DNA of 64,000 nucleotides, taken from NCBI RefSeq assembly GCF_009905375.1, contig NC_133657.1, forward strand, positions 3,862,239 through 3,926,238. The letters run 5' to 3'. Position 1 is the first letter of the stretch; the number at the start of each line of letters is the position of its first letter. Origin of the DNA: Apium graveolens (Eukaryota > Streptophyta > Magnoliopsida > Apiales > Apiaceae). Shown here piece after piece: positions 43,602-57,327 of the stretch. The position numbers and the translations under genes are program-made. The notes under the pieces were generated by a model that was not told the origin of the DNA, searched no databases, and saw only the letters and a program-made list of their open reading frames with translations.

Positions 43602-46600
43602 TTAAAATCTCTCAGCATATTCAAGTTCATTAACCATCCTCCTTTTAGCATTTTTCAATTCAGCTGTATCTTCACCAGTTTGAAAAATAGTTGCCCTGAG
43701 ATCATTTATTTTAGCTTTCCTTATGTCCTGATCAAGTCTGATCAGATATGCTTTGTTAGACTCTAGATTGAATTCCACAGCCTTATAACCCAGAAAAGTA
43801 GTTATGATCTTAGCAGTGTTAGGCTTCATTTCAACAATATCACCTTTGTGATCTCTGTACTTGGGAAAGTATGGGCTGTCAGACTTTATAGAGTAAAGCT
43901 TCTTCTGTCTTTGAATTTGTGACTTTAAATAATGCAACACCATCCGTTAATCTATTTTCACTTGAAGTAAAAATAGAACATGTTCCAGTTCTTCAAAATA
44001 CTTCAGTGGAATAGCATTCTTCCTGATCTGAATACCCTACCATCTGTCATAAAATATAACATGATGTGTTCTTTCAAAACAGAATGGTAAACCATTTGTA
44101 CAGATTCAAGTTGATTCAATTTTCAGGAGTTGCTCCTACTCTTGGTTCACTTAAGGAAGTTGGATCATTGGTAGTGTTGTGTATTCTCCTTTCATCAGAA
44201 CTACCCAATCCAGATTTATCTCTTGCTTCCTTTCCTGTAACAACTCTTGCTTCAAAACCACTTGTTGTAGTCTTCAAAGGTTGAGTCTGTTGAGCTTTGG
44301 TGAATCCTGGTAGAAGTATCTTTGAAGGTTTAACATGAGCAATGTCAGAGGTTTCCTTTTCATTAACTTCTGATATCAAGTCAACTTGAGCTATGTCAGA
44401 GGTTGCTTGCTTCACTGTCATATAAGAACTTACTACACTTGACTCTGAACAACATGAGCCATGTCAGAGGTTGCTTGAGAAATCTTCTTTTTCATCAGAG
44501 TAAGACTAGCATCTTCTTCATCAGTTATTTCTTCATCCATGACTGGCATATAAACCCTTACAGGTTCATCAACTTTTTCTTTGCCCTTGGATCTACTTCC
44601 ACTTGTGATTTAGCTTTGGTTGCCTCAGAATTTGTTCTTTCTTTTATCACAATACCCTTAAGCTTTGGAAGTTTCTTTTCAACAACAGAAGCTTTAGATT
44701 TTGTCTTGACACTTTCTGCTTTGAGTCTAGATTCTTCTTCCTTTAGACTCTCAAAGTCCATTCCTGGATTTTTTTAAGAAAAATTTCTTTGAAATTTCTT
44801 CATCAAGTTCCAGATGTTCACCAAACTTATCCTTTTACCAGTATCAGAACTTATTCTTCTCCCAGTATCAGAACTTGTTCCTTGACTTGTAATTTTAGCT
44901 TTACTTGATGAAAATACTTTGCCTTGACCATGACCTCTAACCTTATCAGAGTTTCCCTGGTCATCATTTCTATCATCCTTTCCCTTCAGTGTGTGAATAG
45001 ATTTGCATTTGGACTTAATCACTTTCTCCCCATTTTTGGCATCAGCAGGTAAAAGAAAAGAGACAAGCAATTCCACTGAGGATTGGATCTCATTGAGTTG
45101 AGTTTGATGAGAAGCTTGATTCTTTAGAATTTCATTAATCTGAGTTTGTTGCTTCTCCTGAGTTTTCTCAATGTAGGCAATTCTGTCAAAGGCAGGCTTG
45201 AAAAATCTGTTCTTTTCAAGTTTCACATTTATATCTTGCTGGATCATGGAATCTTGAATTTTATTCACCTTGGCATAAGTTGTTGAGTGTTGACCTTGAA
45301 GGTGTCTAGTACTCAATGCAGTAACTCTCAGTGTGCCTTAAAATCATCATTTATCCGCATTTCATCAGCTTTTGCCAGATGCTCCAATAATCTTTTCAGA
45401 AGGAACAAAACTAACTGTGTTCCATTCCTTAGTCCACTCCTTTCCTCTAGGAGTTTCACTCCAAGGTACTGGTGCTTCCCCTCTAACAAACTTCTTGACT
45501 AAATCAGCTTTATTAACTTTTGTTGAGGTGCATCCTGATGGACCAGCTGCATCAGCATCTAGATTAGCAGCTTCACCAGTAGTTTCAGCATTATCAGCAT
45601 CAGAACTTATAGATCCAGCAGTATCAGCATCCTCTGATAGAAACACAGTATTCTGATCTGCAGCTAAGTTTTGATCAACAGCCAAATCTTGATGCCCACC
45701 TAAAGTCTGATTTTCATCATCCAGATTCTTAATTGGTGTAGTTGGAACATCTTCATTGAAATCAGCATCTTGAATTGGTGTTGTTGGTGGAGTGAATTGA
45801 GTTGCTGGAGCTTCAAGTACAGAACCTCAGGCACAATCAAGTTATGAATATCAAGTTCAGCACTTATACCTGGGTCTTCAGTATGTACTTGTTCAATTAT
45901 AGGTGACACAAGAGGTGTAGGCACTCTGTCTTGAGGATTTTATGGTTGTGCAGAAGAAAGTGATTCAATAACAATTGGTTCTATTGGGATCAGAGATTCC
46001 TGACCCCCTTCCTTAGCTGCTTCCTCATCTTCTGAATCTGACTCAACTGTGTCCCTGTGAGCTCTTTGCTTTTTCATTTTCTTCAAAGGTGGAGACACTG
46101 TAGGAGTTTTATCATCAGGATTTAGCTTTCTAAGCCTTTTGAGAGGCCTAGAACTCCCAGTTACAGTATCTTTATGAGAAGAGACCTTCTCAGCTTCTAC
46201 AATAACAGGTTCTGATATGGGAACCTGTTCCTCAGTATCTGACTCATCTCTCAGAATAATTATCCTCCTCTTCTGCTGAGACTGAGGTACATTCTTTGTC
46301 CACTTTGGTCTTAAAGATGAAGGCTTCAATGGATGTGCTGATGGTTGTGGTTCTGAAGTTTGAGGTGGTTGTGTGGAGGTGGTAGGTGCTGATGGTTGAG
46401 GTTCTGATGGTTGGACATCAGGATATAGTTCAGTGTATTTAACTGGATCATAGGTTATTAAGGCTTGTTTGACAGATAAAGAAACTTGGAGGGGTCTTAA
46501 CACCGCCTTCTTATTATCAGTAGATAATAAGTCATTAAAAGCTCTTTTAGCTAGTCTGAATGATGGAATTAATTCACTAGCTGATTGGGGCTTATCATAA

Positions 46601-47163
46601 CAAAAACTATAAATAAGCTGACAGAATCTAGCAAAGTAAACAGTATTTCTGTCTTCTGTCATTCTATCCCCAGTGAAACCTAAGACAACACTTGCATAAT
46701 CAAAATCAGATCGGTTAATGAGAGCATACCCGATTTGTTGGCTGAATATGGGGATTGCATCGAAATTAGAACATTTGTTTGCAAAAGCCTTGGTTATGCG
46801 GTCAAAGAAGAAACTCCATTCCCTCCTTATATAAGATCTCTTCAACTGACCCAGCTTTGCCAATGTCCTCTCATACCCCAAACTGGCCATCATGTTTTGA
46901 AGAACTGGCTCCTCAACAGTAGAATAAACACATTACTCAGGCAGCTGCAGTGCTTGTCGAACCATGGCCAATGTCACGACATGCTCATCCTCCCCAGATG
47001 AAAAAATAATACTTGGGGACCCTTGAGCACCACCATCATCATATACTCCGCTTCTCCAGAACTCCAGCACTTGAGTACGTCTTTTGATGCCATCTCTATA
47101 AGAAATTAAGTGAGTAAGAGAATTTTTGCAAAGTGTTTGTGAAAAGTCCTGAGTGAAAAACAA
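43602..47163 (-). pseudogene. Third ORF (Sirevirus env-like position), right copy
   Basis: This is better preserved than the left copy. One frame of 317 codons (45940-46893) joins the globular RREWSFFFDRITKAF region to the Pro/Ser-rich and basic/acidic stretches, and another of 180 codons (44774-45316) covers the Gln-rich coiled-coil-like region. An in-frame TAA after LPE (46932-46935 region), where the left arm reads AAC, separates the first 76 codons. SDIAHV repeats and the YLIRLDQDIRKAKINDLRA end are in 43602-44421. Product function is unknown. No membrane segment is evident. Confidence 0.75.
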
Positions 47164-47164
47164 C

Positions 47165-47174
47165 TTCAGAAAAT

Positions 47175-47213
<39 letters not shown>

Positions 47214-47290
47214 TAAAAGAGATTTAGAATAGAAAAGTAAGTAAAAGATGAAAAAATCTTTTATCTCTCATATATATACTCTCTCCACTC
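47165..47290 (-). promoter_or_regulatory. Possible internal promoter and CT-rich leader, right copy
   Basis: This mirrors 28461-28560. It has a (GA)n run on the plus strand at 47175-47212 and CTCATATATATAC at about 47266-47280. The CT-rich leader is longer and interrupted compared with the left arm. Confidence 0.4.
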
Positions 47291-48616
47291 AACAATTGTA
47301 TTTTTGAAGCATGTGGTACACTTTACACCTGACACCATGTGAACAGTCAATAAACGGTTAGAGCAGGAGTTAATGGGCATGTAAAATAAGCAATAATTAC
47401 CGTGCACATGCAGTTTTTCAGGACATACACGTTAACCACTAACCCATAACGATTATGACCGATTTATCTCACATAAACCAATATTCTGTAAAAATATGAT
47501 CGTTCAAGTAATGACCAAAAATAAGCCAAGTAAATAAATACTGCCACGTCAGCATCAGAACTTGATTATTAGCAGAATTTAAAAGTCATCAGAATATGGC
47601 TCCTTTACTCGAAAAGTGAATGTTTATTCCTGTAATTCTTCACACAAATACTGATATGGGTACATTAGAACTTAATCATCAGAACTTCCATCAGAACTTG
47701 TCCTCAGAATTTATGCAACTGACACTTAAACTGTTCATCTAAAACAACATTTATCACCACAGTAATTTTCATCATTCATATGAAGTGTATGTGTGTTCAT
47801 TAAGCTAAATATCAGACAAAGAGTAAAGTCTGATTCACTTCGGTACATCTTAGAAATAAGGCATAACTAAGAACTTTGCTCAAAATCTGTCATTATTCTG
47901 AAGTCTACTATAGAATGAGTTCATGCATGAGTCCACCTCAACTGTTTTCTGCTCATTTTATGCATCTTTTGAAATTCTTTTTACAGTGGCTTCTCAGTGT
48001 AAGTGAGTCACAACTGCTTATCAGAATTTATGCTATTATAAGAGTATTTCTCCAGTAATCAGAGAATGTAAAAAGTCACCAAGAAAATTTTATTTTGCTT
48101 TTCTAATGCATATTACTTAATACCAACAATGCACTTGGGTCTTCCCGTCCACATTTTTACTCTTGATCTCAAAGGAGTACCTGATATTTATTTCTTTTCT
48201 TTTCTTTTTCTTTTGATAAGTGAGGCTTATCAGCACTTAGTACATCCATCAGATTTACTAACATCAGAACTTAACAGATAAGAAGCACTATTCTAGTTTT
48301 TGACTTAGTAATAAGATACACAAAGTAAACTTCAACTAAGCTCAGTATCAGAATTTGCTTGTGTTAAAAGATTTCCACATAAACAATTACTTCATACATG
48401 GAATCTTTAATATATTAAAGATTATTAGGTCAGCATCTAACACAGTTATCCTCATTGGTTTAAATAGTCACAGAAACATTCATATCACTATCAGAGTTTA
48501 GAAATTCACATCAGACAACAATCAGCACTTAGAAATTTTTTAATTAAGCACATAATACACAAAGATAGTAATTTTTGTAAATACTGATCATAAAGACTGA
48601 TGTATCAGAACATAAA
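47291..48616 (-). other. Non-coding pol-ORF3 spacer, right copy
   Basis: This is the counterpart of 27132-28460. ATCAGAACTT-type words on the plus strand occur around 47550, 47680-47705 and 48265. No gene is seen. Confidence 0.7.
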
Positions 48617-49583
48617 CTAAGCAGATTTAGAGAAAGAACTGAAACCATTCCAAGTTCATTATCAATCTTGTAAAAGTAGCTTCACATAGGGGTTTTGTGA
48701 AGATATCTGCTAGTTGTTAATCTGTTGGAACAAAATGTAATTCCACTGTACCTTCATCCACATGTTCCCTTATGAAGTGGTACATAATTCTGATGTGCTT
48801 TGTCATTGAGTGTTGAACTGGATTACCTGTCATAGCAATAGCACTTTGATTATCACAGTAAAAAGGGATTTTAGAATATGTTAACTCATAATCCAGTAAC
48901 TGATTCTTCATCCAAAGAATCTGTGCACAACAGCTTCCTACAGCAATGTACTCTGCTTCTGCAGTTGATGTGGAAATTGTCTTCTGTTTCTTGCTAAACC
49001 AAGAAACCAATCTGCCTCCAAGAAATTGGCAGCTTCCACTTGTGCTTTTCTTGTCAATTTTGCATCCTGCAAAATCTGCATCTGAGTAACCTATTAGCTT
49101 AAAGTCTGATTCTTTAGGATACCACAATCCCAGATCAGCTGTACCCTTAAGGTACTTGAAAATTCTTTTCACAGCTATTAAGTGAGGTTCTCTTGGATCT
49201 GCTTGAAATCTTGCACAAAGACAGGTAGCATAAATGATATCAGGTCTACTTGCAGTTAGATAGAGTAGTGAGCCAATCATACCTCTGTAATCAGTAATAT
49301 CTACTGATGTACCAGTATCCTTATCCAATTTTTTTACAGTGGCCATAGGAGTGGATGCACTTGAACAATCTTGCAATCCAAATTTCTTCAACAAATTTCT
49401 GGTGTACTTAGATTGACAAATAAAAGTTTCTTCTTCATTCTGCTTGACTTGAAGGCCCAGAAAATAGCTAAGTTCTCCCATCATACTCATTTGATATCTT
49501 GAGTGCATCAGTTTGACAAACCTTTTGCAAAGTCTGTCATTTGTAGAACCAAAAATGATATCATCAATATATATCTGCACCAA
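48617..49583 (-). pseudogene. Reverse transcriptase C-terminus and RNase H, right
   Basis: The frame is uninterrupted for 288 codons from the reverse-transcriptase catalytic region through RNase H. It keeps YSDADFAG, STAEAEYIA and YCDNQSAI, and the A run that lost a base on the left is complete here. The catalytic motif reads YIDD instead of the YVDD of the left copy. The same TAA as on the left precedes QLADIFTKPL. Confidence 0.9.
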
Positions 49584-50318
49584 AAGTAAGTCATTTCCAT
49601 GGTTGAGATAGAATAAGGTTTTGTCAATAGTCCCTCTGTTAAATTCACTTTCCAGAAGAAACTGAGCTAATATCTCATATCATGCTTTTGGAGCTTGCTT
49701 AAGGCCATAAAGTGCTTTATCAAGTCTGTAGACATGACGAGGAAATTTTGAATTTACGAAACCTGGAGGTTGTTCTACATATACTTCTTCTTCTAATTCT
49801 CCATTAAGAAAAGCACTTTTTACATCCATTTGAAAGACTGTAAACTTTTTGTGAGCAGCATAAGCCAAAAATATCCTTATGGCTTCCAATCTAGCAAGTG
49901 GTGCAAATGTTTCATCATAATCAATTCCCTCCTATTGAGAGTATCTTTTTGCAACCAGCCTTGCTTTATTCCTTGTAATTATGCCATCACTATCAGTTTT
50001 ATTTCTGAATACCCATTGTGTACCAACAACAGATCTGTTCTTTGGTCTTGGCACTAGGGTCCAGACTTTATTTCTTTTAAATTCATTTAACTCTTCCTGC
50101 ATTGCTTGCACCCAGTAAGCATCTTGAAGAGCTTCTTCCACTTTCTTTGGTTCAGTCTGAGAAAGAAAATAGTGATAGAGACATTCATTTGATGTAGCTG
50201 TTCTAGTTCTGACACCTGCATCAGGATTTCCAATAATTAAGTCAGGTATATGTGCTTTAGTCCACTTCCTTGCAGATGGAAGGTTATCTCTAGAACTGGA
50301 TGCTCCCCCATGATCCAT
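49584..50318 (-). pseudogene. Reverse transcriptase N-terminal part, right
   Basis: It contains [28 protein letters not shown] and YGLKQAPKA. It is interrupted by TAG in the YSQ-E context (shared with the left arm) and by TGA after QAPKA (about 49678-49680), where the left arm has TGG. Confidence 0.88.
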
Positions 50319-51175
50319 GCTGTCTCCAGCAACATTTTCTGATGCTCCCCCTGAAATTATGCTCTTTGAATTGGATCCTTCAGTATTTGAGTTTCCAGAA
50401 TTATCAGAACTTGGTCCATCAGAACTTGATGAATCAGAACTTGAAGAGCCTATTGTAGATTCTGATGCTTCTTGAGATGTGGTTGGATCTTCAATATGCC
50501 CCCCTGCACAGGTGCATCTTCCTTTGGCGTAGTCACCACAGTTTCAATAATATCAGAGTTTAATCCATCAGAGTTTGCAGTATTAGGATTTAGACTGTCA
50601 TGATTTACAGAATCAGAATTTAAAACTTCATTTTCAAATCTCAGCTGATCATGATCATTGAAATATTCAAGTCCAGTAATCTTCTTATCGTCAAAGGAGA
50701 CATTGATAGATTCTATGACAACCCTTATTCTTAAATTGTAGACACTGAAGGCTTTTGTGGAAAGTGGATATCCAACAAATATTCCTTCATCAGCTTTTAG
50801 ATCAAATTTGGATAGCTGTTCAGAGAGTCTTAAGAACAAAACACTTGCATCCAAATACATGAAAATACTTCAGATTTGGCTTCTTTTTCTTCACCATCTC
50901 ATATGGTGTCTTTCCACGCTTGTTGATAAGTGTTGCATTCTGAGTAAAACAAAGTTGCATAGCTTCAACCCCAAAATAGGTTGGTAACTTTTGCTATCAT
51001 CATCATAGTTCGTGCAGCTCCAATAAGAGTTTCTATTTTTTCTTTCAAACCATACCTCCATTTTGTTGTGGGAGTGCCCAGGCAGCAGAGAATTCCTGCT
51101 TTATTCCATGGTCTTTGCAGAACTCTTCCATAATCAAATTCTTGCACTCAGTGCCATTATCACTCCTTATGATTT
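50319..51175 (-). pseudogene. Integrase core and linker, right, heavily broken
   Basis: The region around PQQNG and ERKN is broken by several indels (51000-51150), unlike the left arm where it is open. A deletion near 50840 removes part of the CKCFVLK stretch. The Ser/Asn-rich linker (50380-50620) is shorter than on the left by at least one five-residue and one eight-residue repeat. Confidence 0.85.
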
Positions 51176-53218
51176 TCACAGAGTCTTTGACCAATTTATC
51201 CAGTTGTTGACATGATCAATCAAGATAGATGCAGTTTCACTTTTTATGTGCAAGTAATACACCCATGTGTATCTGGTGAACTCATCCACTATGACCATAG
51301 CATATTTCTTCTTTGCAATAGACATGACATTCACTGAACCAAATAGATCAATATGTAGTAGGTGATAAGGCTCAAGAATTGAAGATTCAGTCTTGCTCTT
51401 GAATGAAGATTTTCTTTGTTTTGCCTTTTGACATAAATCACAAAGGCCATCAGGAGCAAATACTAATTTTGACAGTCCTCTCATAAGATCTTTCTTGACT
51501 AGTTCATTTATATTGTTGAAATTTAAATGAGAGAGTTTCTTGTGCCAATTCCAGCTTTCTTTAATTGATACTCTACTTAACAGACAGATTGCAGAACCAT
51601 CAGAACTTGTTGAAAGCTTGGCTTCATAAATGTTACCATGTCTGTATCCTTTCAGAACAACTTTGCATGTAGATTTGCTTACAACTTCACAGTGTTCTTC
51701 AAAGAAATCCACATGATAACCTCTGTCACAGATTTGACTAACACTCAGCAAATTATGTTTAAGTCCTGAGATAAGAGCTGCTTTTTCAATGATGACATTC
51801 CCAAGATTGATATTGCCATATCCCAGAGTTTTTCCCATGTTGCCATCTCCATAAGAAACACCTGGGCCAGCTTTCTCCACAAAGTCTGATAACAGGGCTT
51901 TATTTCCAATCATATGTCCTGAACATCCACTGTCCAGAACTAGGATGTTTTTCCTGTTGCCCTTTAACTCAGCAGCATCAGAACTGTTATCAGCATTTGC
52001 CATTAAGGCATAGTTCACCTCACTTTCAGAATCAGAGGTGTCTGTCCAGCTTTTCTTCTTTGTGACAAGTGCCTTGCCTTTGTCACTCTTCACTTTCTTG
52101 CAATCAGGAGATATATGACCTTTCTCACCACAGCTGTAGCATTTGACATTTGAGTAATCTCCTATGTCAGACTTTCCTCCTTTGCCTTCAGATTTTCTGA
52201 AACCCTTCTTATCAGAACTTGCACCTTTCCTGGAAAATTTCTTTTCCTTTCTGAATTTCCTGTATGCAATCCTTGTGATTCCTTTTACCATAAGAGCACA
52301 GAGCTTCATCATCTCTTCATCATGATCCATCTCAAGTAAGCTTTCAGTTTCTGAGTCATCATCACTATCAGAACTTGATGACTCAGTATCAGACTTTGTG
52401 ATAAGAGCTTTTTCCTCGCCTTTTCTTGAGGCAACTACTTTGGGGACATCCTCCTCATCCTTAAGAACAACTGTCCTTGACTTTCTTCCATTCTCCTTGC
52501 TTCTTTGTTCCATCTCAAGTTCATGAGTCTTGAGGATCCCATAAATTTCAACAAGAGTTGTTTCATCAAGAACATAGTTGTCTCTTATAGTGGTGGCCTT
52601 CAAATCCCAACTTTCAGGAAGAGCTAACAGGAATTTAAGATTTGAATCTTCAAGTTCATATTCCTTGTCCACCAGTGACAGATCATTCAAGAGTTTGACA
52701 AATCTGTCATATAATTTATTTAATGACTCATCAGGTTTTGAGTCATAGTGCTCATACTCTTGAGTGAGTATAGTCCTCCTGTTCTTCTTAGTTGAATCAG
52801 TTCCCTGACATCTTGTTTTCAAGGCATCCCATATCTCCTTTGCAGTCTTGCAGTTGATTACCCTGTTTGACATGACATTATCAATGGCACTATGCAGCAA
52901 ATGTCGTACATTTGCATCCTTAGCACTAGATGAGATATCTTCAGCTGTATATTCACTTTTCTCCTTTGGTACTGTCTGTGCTGGCTGATCGGTAACTACA
53001 ACAAAGAGTTTGGTTGGCTTATGTGGTCCTTCATTGATTCTGTCTAGGTATTCTGGATCTGTAGCTTCCAGAAACATAGACATCCTCACCTTCCATATGG
53101 GATATTCAGATGGTTTCAGAATGGGAACCCTAATAGTCTCATATCGATTATGGATTTTAGTCTTTGGAGGTTCTTCAGTTTTGGTGGGCTTGGTTGGAGT
53201 TTGTGTCTCTTCAGACAT
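51176..53218 (-). pseudogene. gag-protease-integrase N-terminus, right, open for 680 codons
   Basis: This is the best preserved coding stretch in the window. It runs without a stop from the gag ATG through the CCHC knuckle (CYSCGEKGHISPDC), the complete protease with DSGCSGHMIG, the HHCC pre-integrase region (WHKKLSHLNF...CDLCQKAKQ) and the first Asp of the integrase core (HIDLFG). It ends in a frameshift at about 51195 that is also in the left copy. Open frame does not mean autonomy, since pol is disrupted downstream. Confidence 0.9.
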
Positions 53219-53259
53219 GATTGATTTTGGATCTTAAACTGTATGTATGCTAACAAATT

Positions 53260-53271
53260 GCTCTGATACCA
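53260..53271 (-). promoter_or_regulatory. Primer binding site, right Copia copy
   Basis: GCTCTGATACCA on the plus strand is the complement of TGGTATCAGAGC, here with the canonical C that is changed in the left copy. Confidence 0.92.
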
Positions 53272-53273
53272 CT

Positions 53274-53864
53274 TGTTAGGTCACACACACTGTAGAAGGG
53301 GGTTGAATACAATGTTTACTACAATCAAATCGAATTAAAGAACACAAGTAACAGAACACAGATTTTATTCAACACAATAAACTCTGTTACAATATGGAAC
53401 TGTCCTCTCTCAGTGATGAACAAATTATCACGAGAGCTGTTAGGGTTACAATGAATAATAATTTCGATTAAGATAACACATATAATGTAAACCCTATACC
53501 TCTGTTTATATACTACACAGTTACAAGATAAACTTCTAATTGATATCGAATACAATTCTGCTTCCTAATATATATCAATGAGTTATATTTTCTTCCAAGT
53601 AGTCTATTCTTCATAGAATTCTTCTTCATGCATATCTCTTTTTATATTTGTCTTGATCTTCTTTTCTTTCAATCAGCCGCCTTCCTTATCTGAAAGTCTC
53701 CTTAAGTCATGATATTATCTCCTGATAACTTAAGTTCTGATAACTTAAGTTCTGACTTCAGTATAAGTACTGATTTCCAGTTAAATACTGATTTGTCTTG
53801 TTAAGTAAGATCTGAAAACTAAACACAAATCATATTAGATATGACATCACAAATATATCTAACA
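53274..53864 (-). repeat. 5' LTR, right Copia copy
   Basis: It is 591 bp, 29 bases shorter than the left 5' LTR, mainly because one of the repeated TATCAGGAGATATT / ATCAGAACTTAAG units is missing. The same TSD word flanks it at 53865-53869. Confidence 0.93.
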
Positions 53865-53869
53865 ACCAC

Positions 53870-55233
53870 CATCATGTGCGATGCAATAAAATCTTTTATT
53901 ATATATTAATATTCTTTTTAAAATTTTAATTTGAATTAAATTCTTAAATTTATTTATTTAAAATTTGTAAATAATATTATTTCATGATAAACATATTACT
54001 ACACGTATAGTTTCTTGATTTTTTTAATAAGAGGTATTTGAAACAGATAGTATTATTGATTAAACGATAAAATTTTATTGATATTTGAACGTGTTTACAA
54101 ATAAATAATCAAATTTTAATAAAAACTAAGTTCAGTTCAAATAAAAATATAAAACAGTCATAAATTAATTTTGTTATATATAGATCAATAATTTATATTA
54201 TTTTGTTCTAATTCGAGATCCATTACACCTACCAAATCCGACTAATTATTTGTAGTTTGAATTTAATTTTTTTAATGCCCATATCAATAGGATAATTTTT
54301 TTTAATCTCGATTAATAGTATATATAATTTTGTTTGATTTGGTCGAATTATAATTTAATTTTAATTTTATTTTAGTTTGGTTCAATTGTTTAATTTATAG
54401 CCCCGATAAATATGTATTATTTTGTTTTAGCTCGGCTCAATAGTTTATATTTTAGCCAGATCAATAGTATTTATTATTTTTTCTTAGCCTGAGGCACATT
54501 ATATTAATTAAATACACCTAATTATATTTAGTTTGCTTTATATTTTACCCCAAATCAAATAGTATAATTTTCTTTTAAGCCGAATAAACAATGTAAATTA
54601 TTTTGTTTTATAGAGACCATTACACCGAGAAATATATCAAATAATATCTATTTTACAGTTTAATTAAATTATTAAACTCTTTGTTATAATGAAGATTATT
54701 TAAAATTTATTTAAATAAAAATTAAATTAGTAGAATAAGTAAACTTCAATATCAATTAGAGTAATATAGATCTGAATAAATTAGAATTTATATTAATAAA
54801 ATAAAATAATTTTAATATCAATTATAATAATATAGAGTACGATATAAATTAGAATTTAAATTTGGCGAGAAGTTAACCTAAATATCAATTAAAATTAGAA
54901 TTGATCGACCGAACAACCGACTAACCAAAATTTTAATGTTTGTCTATTATAAAGTAGTATAATATTGAGAGATAGATATATTTTTCCTAAAATAAATAAA
55001 AATAATAATCTTAAAAATAAGATCCAATTTTAAATTATTTATAAATAATTTTATTTAATATAATATAGATTTTATAAATCCTGAGATATATGATCTGCCA
55101 AAATTAAAAGAATCGTATTCTTCTTGGTGTTCTTCTTTAATCTCCAGAGAAGAGGTGGGCGTGCGAGAATTTCTAGTTCCTTGAAGAAGGTAAACAATGA
55201 TACAAATATAAATTCATTACTGAATCGAAGTGT
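53870..55233. other. AT-rich transposon debris, mirror of 20456-21819
   Basis: No gene is recognised. Small indels and substitutions relative to the left arm are scattered throughout. Confidence 0.35.
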
Positions 55234-55241
55234 GTTCGCGT

Positions 55242-55977
55242 TAGAGCTGGCCAAACGAATGGTTTGGCTCGGCACGATCGCAATTCGGCTCACCAAAAAA
55301 TCGTCTAACTCGGATCGCCACGTGTCGGGTCATTATTCGGCACAAACCGTGTAGGATAACGAACCGAATACGAACATGAAATTCTGAAACCGGAACCTGC
55401 CCAGAATCGGCCCAGAACCGGCCCGCCAGAACGTATACGAATTGGTGAGTTTGCTTTAGTCGGCTCGGCACGCCACGTGCCGAATAATTCGCCTACAACT
55501 TCATTTAACTATGAGTTAAATTCTGTGATGAAATACAATTACTAGATCTTCAACTATGATATCTACATTATTATATGCCACGTATATAAATAAATTTTCA
55601 AAATTTGGAAACCTGCTAATCCATGTGCTCCATGTGTCAGATTGTGTGTCACAGTGTCAGTAAGGTAAGTAAGTACAATACAAATAAATAATAAATAATA
55701 TATATCTGTGGAAGAACCGGAAAAAGTAACCGGTTTATTCGCCAATTCGCGAGTTGAATCGCGAATAATTCGGCACGGAACTCTTTCTTCACGTCTTATC
55801 AATGAACCGTATAATTCGTTTAATTCGCGGGCCGTTGACGATTTACTATTTTAATTGTTCGGCCCGGCTCGGCACGGACCGTTGTTTTTCACGGGCCGTT
55901 CACGAGTTTATGGTGACTTAACCGGCCCGCCAAAAATTCGGCCCGGCACGCTCGGCCCGATCGTTTGGCCACCTCTA
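55242..55977 (-). mobile_element. Non-autonomous hAT element, right copy
   Basis: The 736-bp copy has the same 17-bp terminal inverted repeats and the same 8-bp duplication (GTTCGCGT at 55234-55241 and 55978-55985). It carries about 20 extra bases near 55640-55660, apparently a local duplication of a CTGACAC word, compared with the left copy. Confidence 0.9.
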
Positions 55978-56079
55978 GTTCGCGTGTATTCAAGACAATT
56001 CCATTGTATATGGTAAACCGGAAAAATATTGTTAATTTTATAAAAGTATATAAAATTGAAGTTTTTTAGGAAAAATAGG

Positions 56080-57290
56080 CATCTACCAATAAATATATAC
56101 CGTACCAAAAAAATTTAAAGATTCGTCTATTATATGTAGAATAGATGAGTTATAATTCTTTCAGAGAGAATTGTGTATATAATGACTATATAATTATTTT
56201 CAAAATATAGGGTAATTATTTATAATAAGGGTGACTATCTAAAATTTATTTTAAGGGTAATTCGGTAAAACCAGTGTATGCCAAAAAACAGGTTCAGTAA
56301 ATATTTCGTCTTTTATATTATGTAATCTAACGAATAACAGTATCAACCAAATTTTTTATGTATAGTTTTTTATAATATAATAATAAGTATAGGATTAGAA
56401 TTTTTATTCCTATTTTATAATAAAATATAATTAGATTTATAAAAGAAGTTGAATTTAATAGTAAGTATAATTGGAATAATTTAGTAAAGGTAAATGATCT
56501 AACGAAGTATTGTATTAACCAAATTTTTAATGTTTAGTGTCTCTTAACATATAATATAAATATAATATAGATAGATAGAAGCGTAATTACGTAAAAATCA
56601 TTAAAAAGGACATGTACCAAAAAGAGTTGCACAAAGAGACGGAGGGAGTAATGGAATTTTATGTTAATCACGTGCTACACTATAACTGAAATAGAGAAAT
56701 TAACATTTAAGTGATTGTGTACGTGAGAGTGAGAAGGTTCTCGTAAGGGTTCTGTTCAGAGGCCCGAGGTCCGAACTGATGTACGCGTGGGTTTACTAAA
56801 TATTGTCCTATATTAGTAATAATTTTAATAAATTAATATCGATATACTTTAATTGATATAAAAATTTTAAGTAAAGGTAATCCGGTAAAATCACCGTCTA
56901 CCAAAAAATAGGTATCATACCAAAACTTTTAATATTTTGTCTTTTATATGATAGTAATAGATAATCCTTGCAATGCACGGTTGTTTTCATTACTATATAT
57001 TGTAAATATATAATTTTAATATGTTGTCGTTAGGATCGCACAGTTGTTTTCTTCACTATATATTGTAAATCTATAATTTTATATGTTGTTAGGATTCGAA
57101 CCTATAAGTAACTATGCTCATGATTTGATATGACAGTTCTGGATTGAGTGACCAGAGGACCGACAACCAAACTTTTAATGTTTCGCCTTTAATATAATAA
57201 TATAGATAGATAGAAAGATAGATGACCTACAACCAAACTTTCAATGTTTCATTTTTAATATAATAGTATAGATAGATGATTGTTTGTCTG
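56080..57290. mobile_element. Nested Helitron-like repeat fragments, right copy
   Basis: This is the mirror of 18430-19620, with the AAACTTTTAATG...TAATAATATAGA start motifs on the minus strand and a weakened hairpin (CCTTGCAATGCACGG near 56970). Confidence 0.45.
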
Positions 57291-57327
57291 ATTTGTGTCT
57301 GAAAACCAAATATCATCTGCTGCTGCA

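Larger units (their letters stand above)
42748..53864 (-). mobile_element. Complete Sirevirus-like Ty1/Copia retrotransposon, right copy
   Basis: This is the same insertion as 21825-33005, seen in the other arm, with the same GTGGT target duplications and the same order of parts on the minus strand. At 11.1 kb it is slightly shorter because of small indels. Gag and the first half of pol are better preserved here than on the left, while the integrase core is worse. Being the same insertion, it proves the arms share ancestry that includes the element. Confidence 0.93.
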
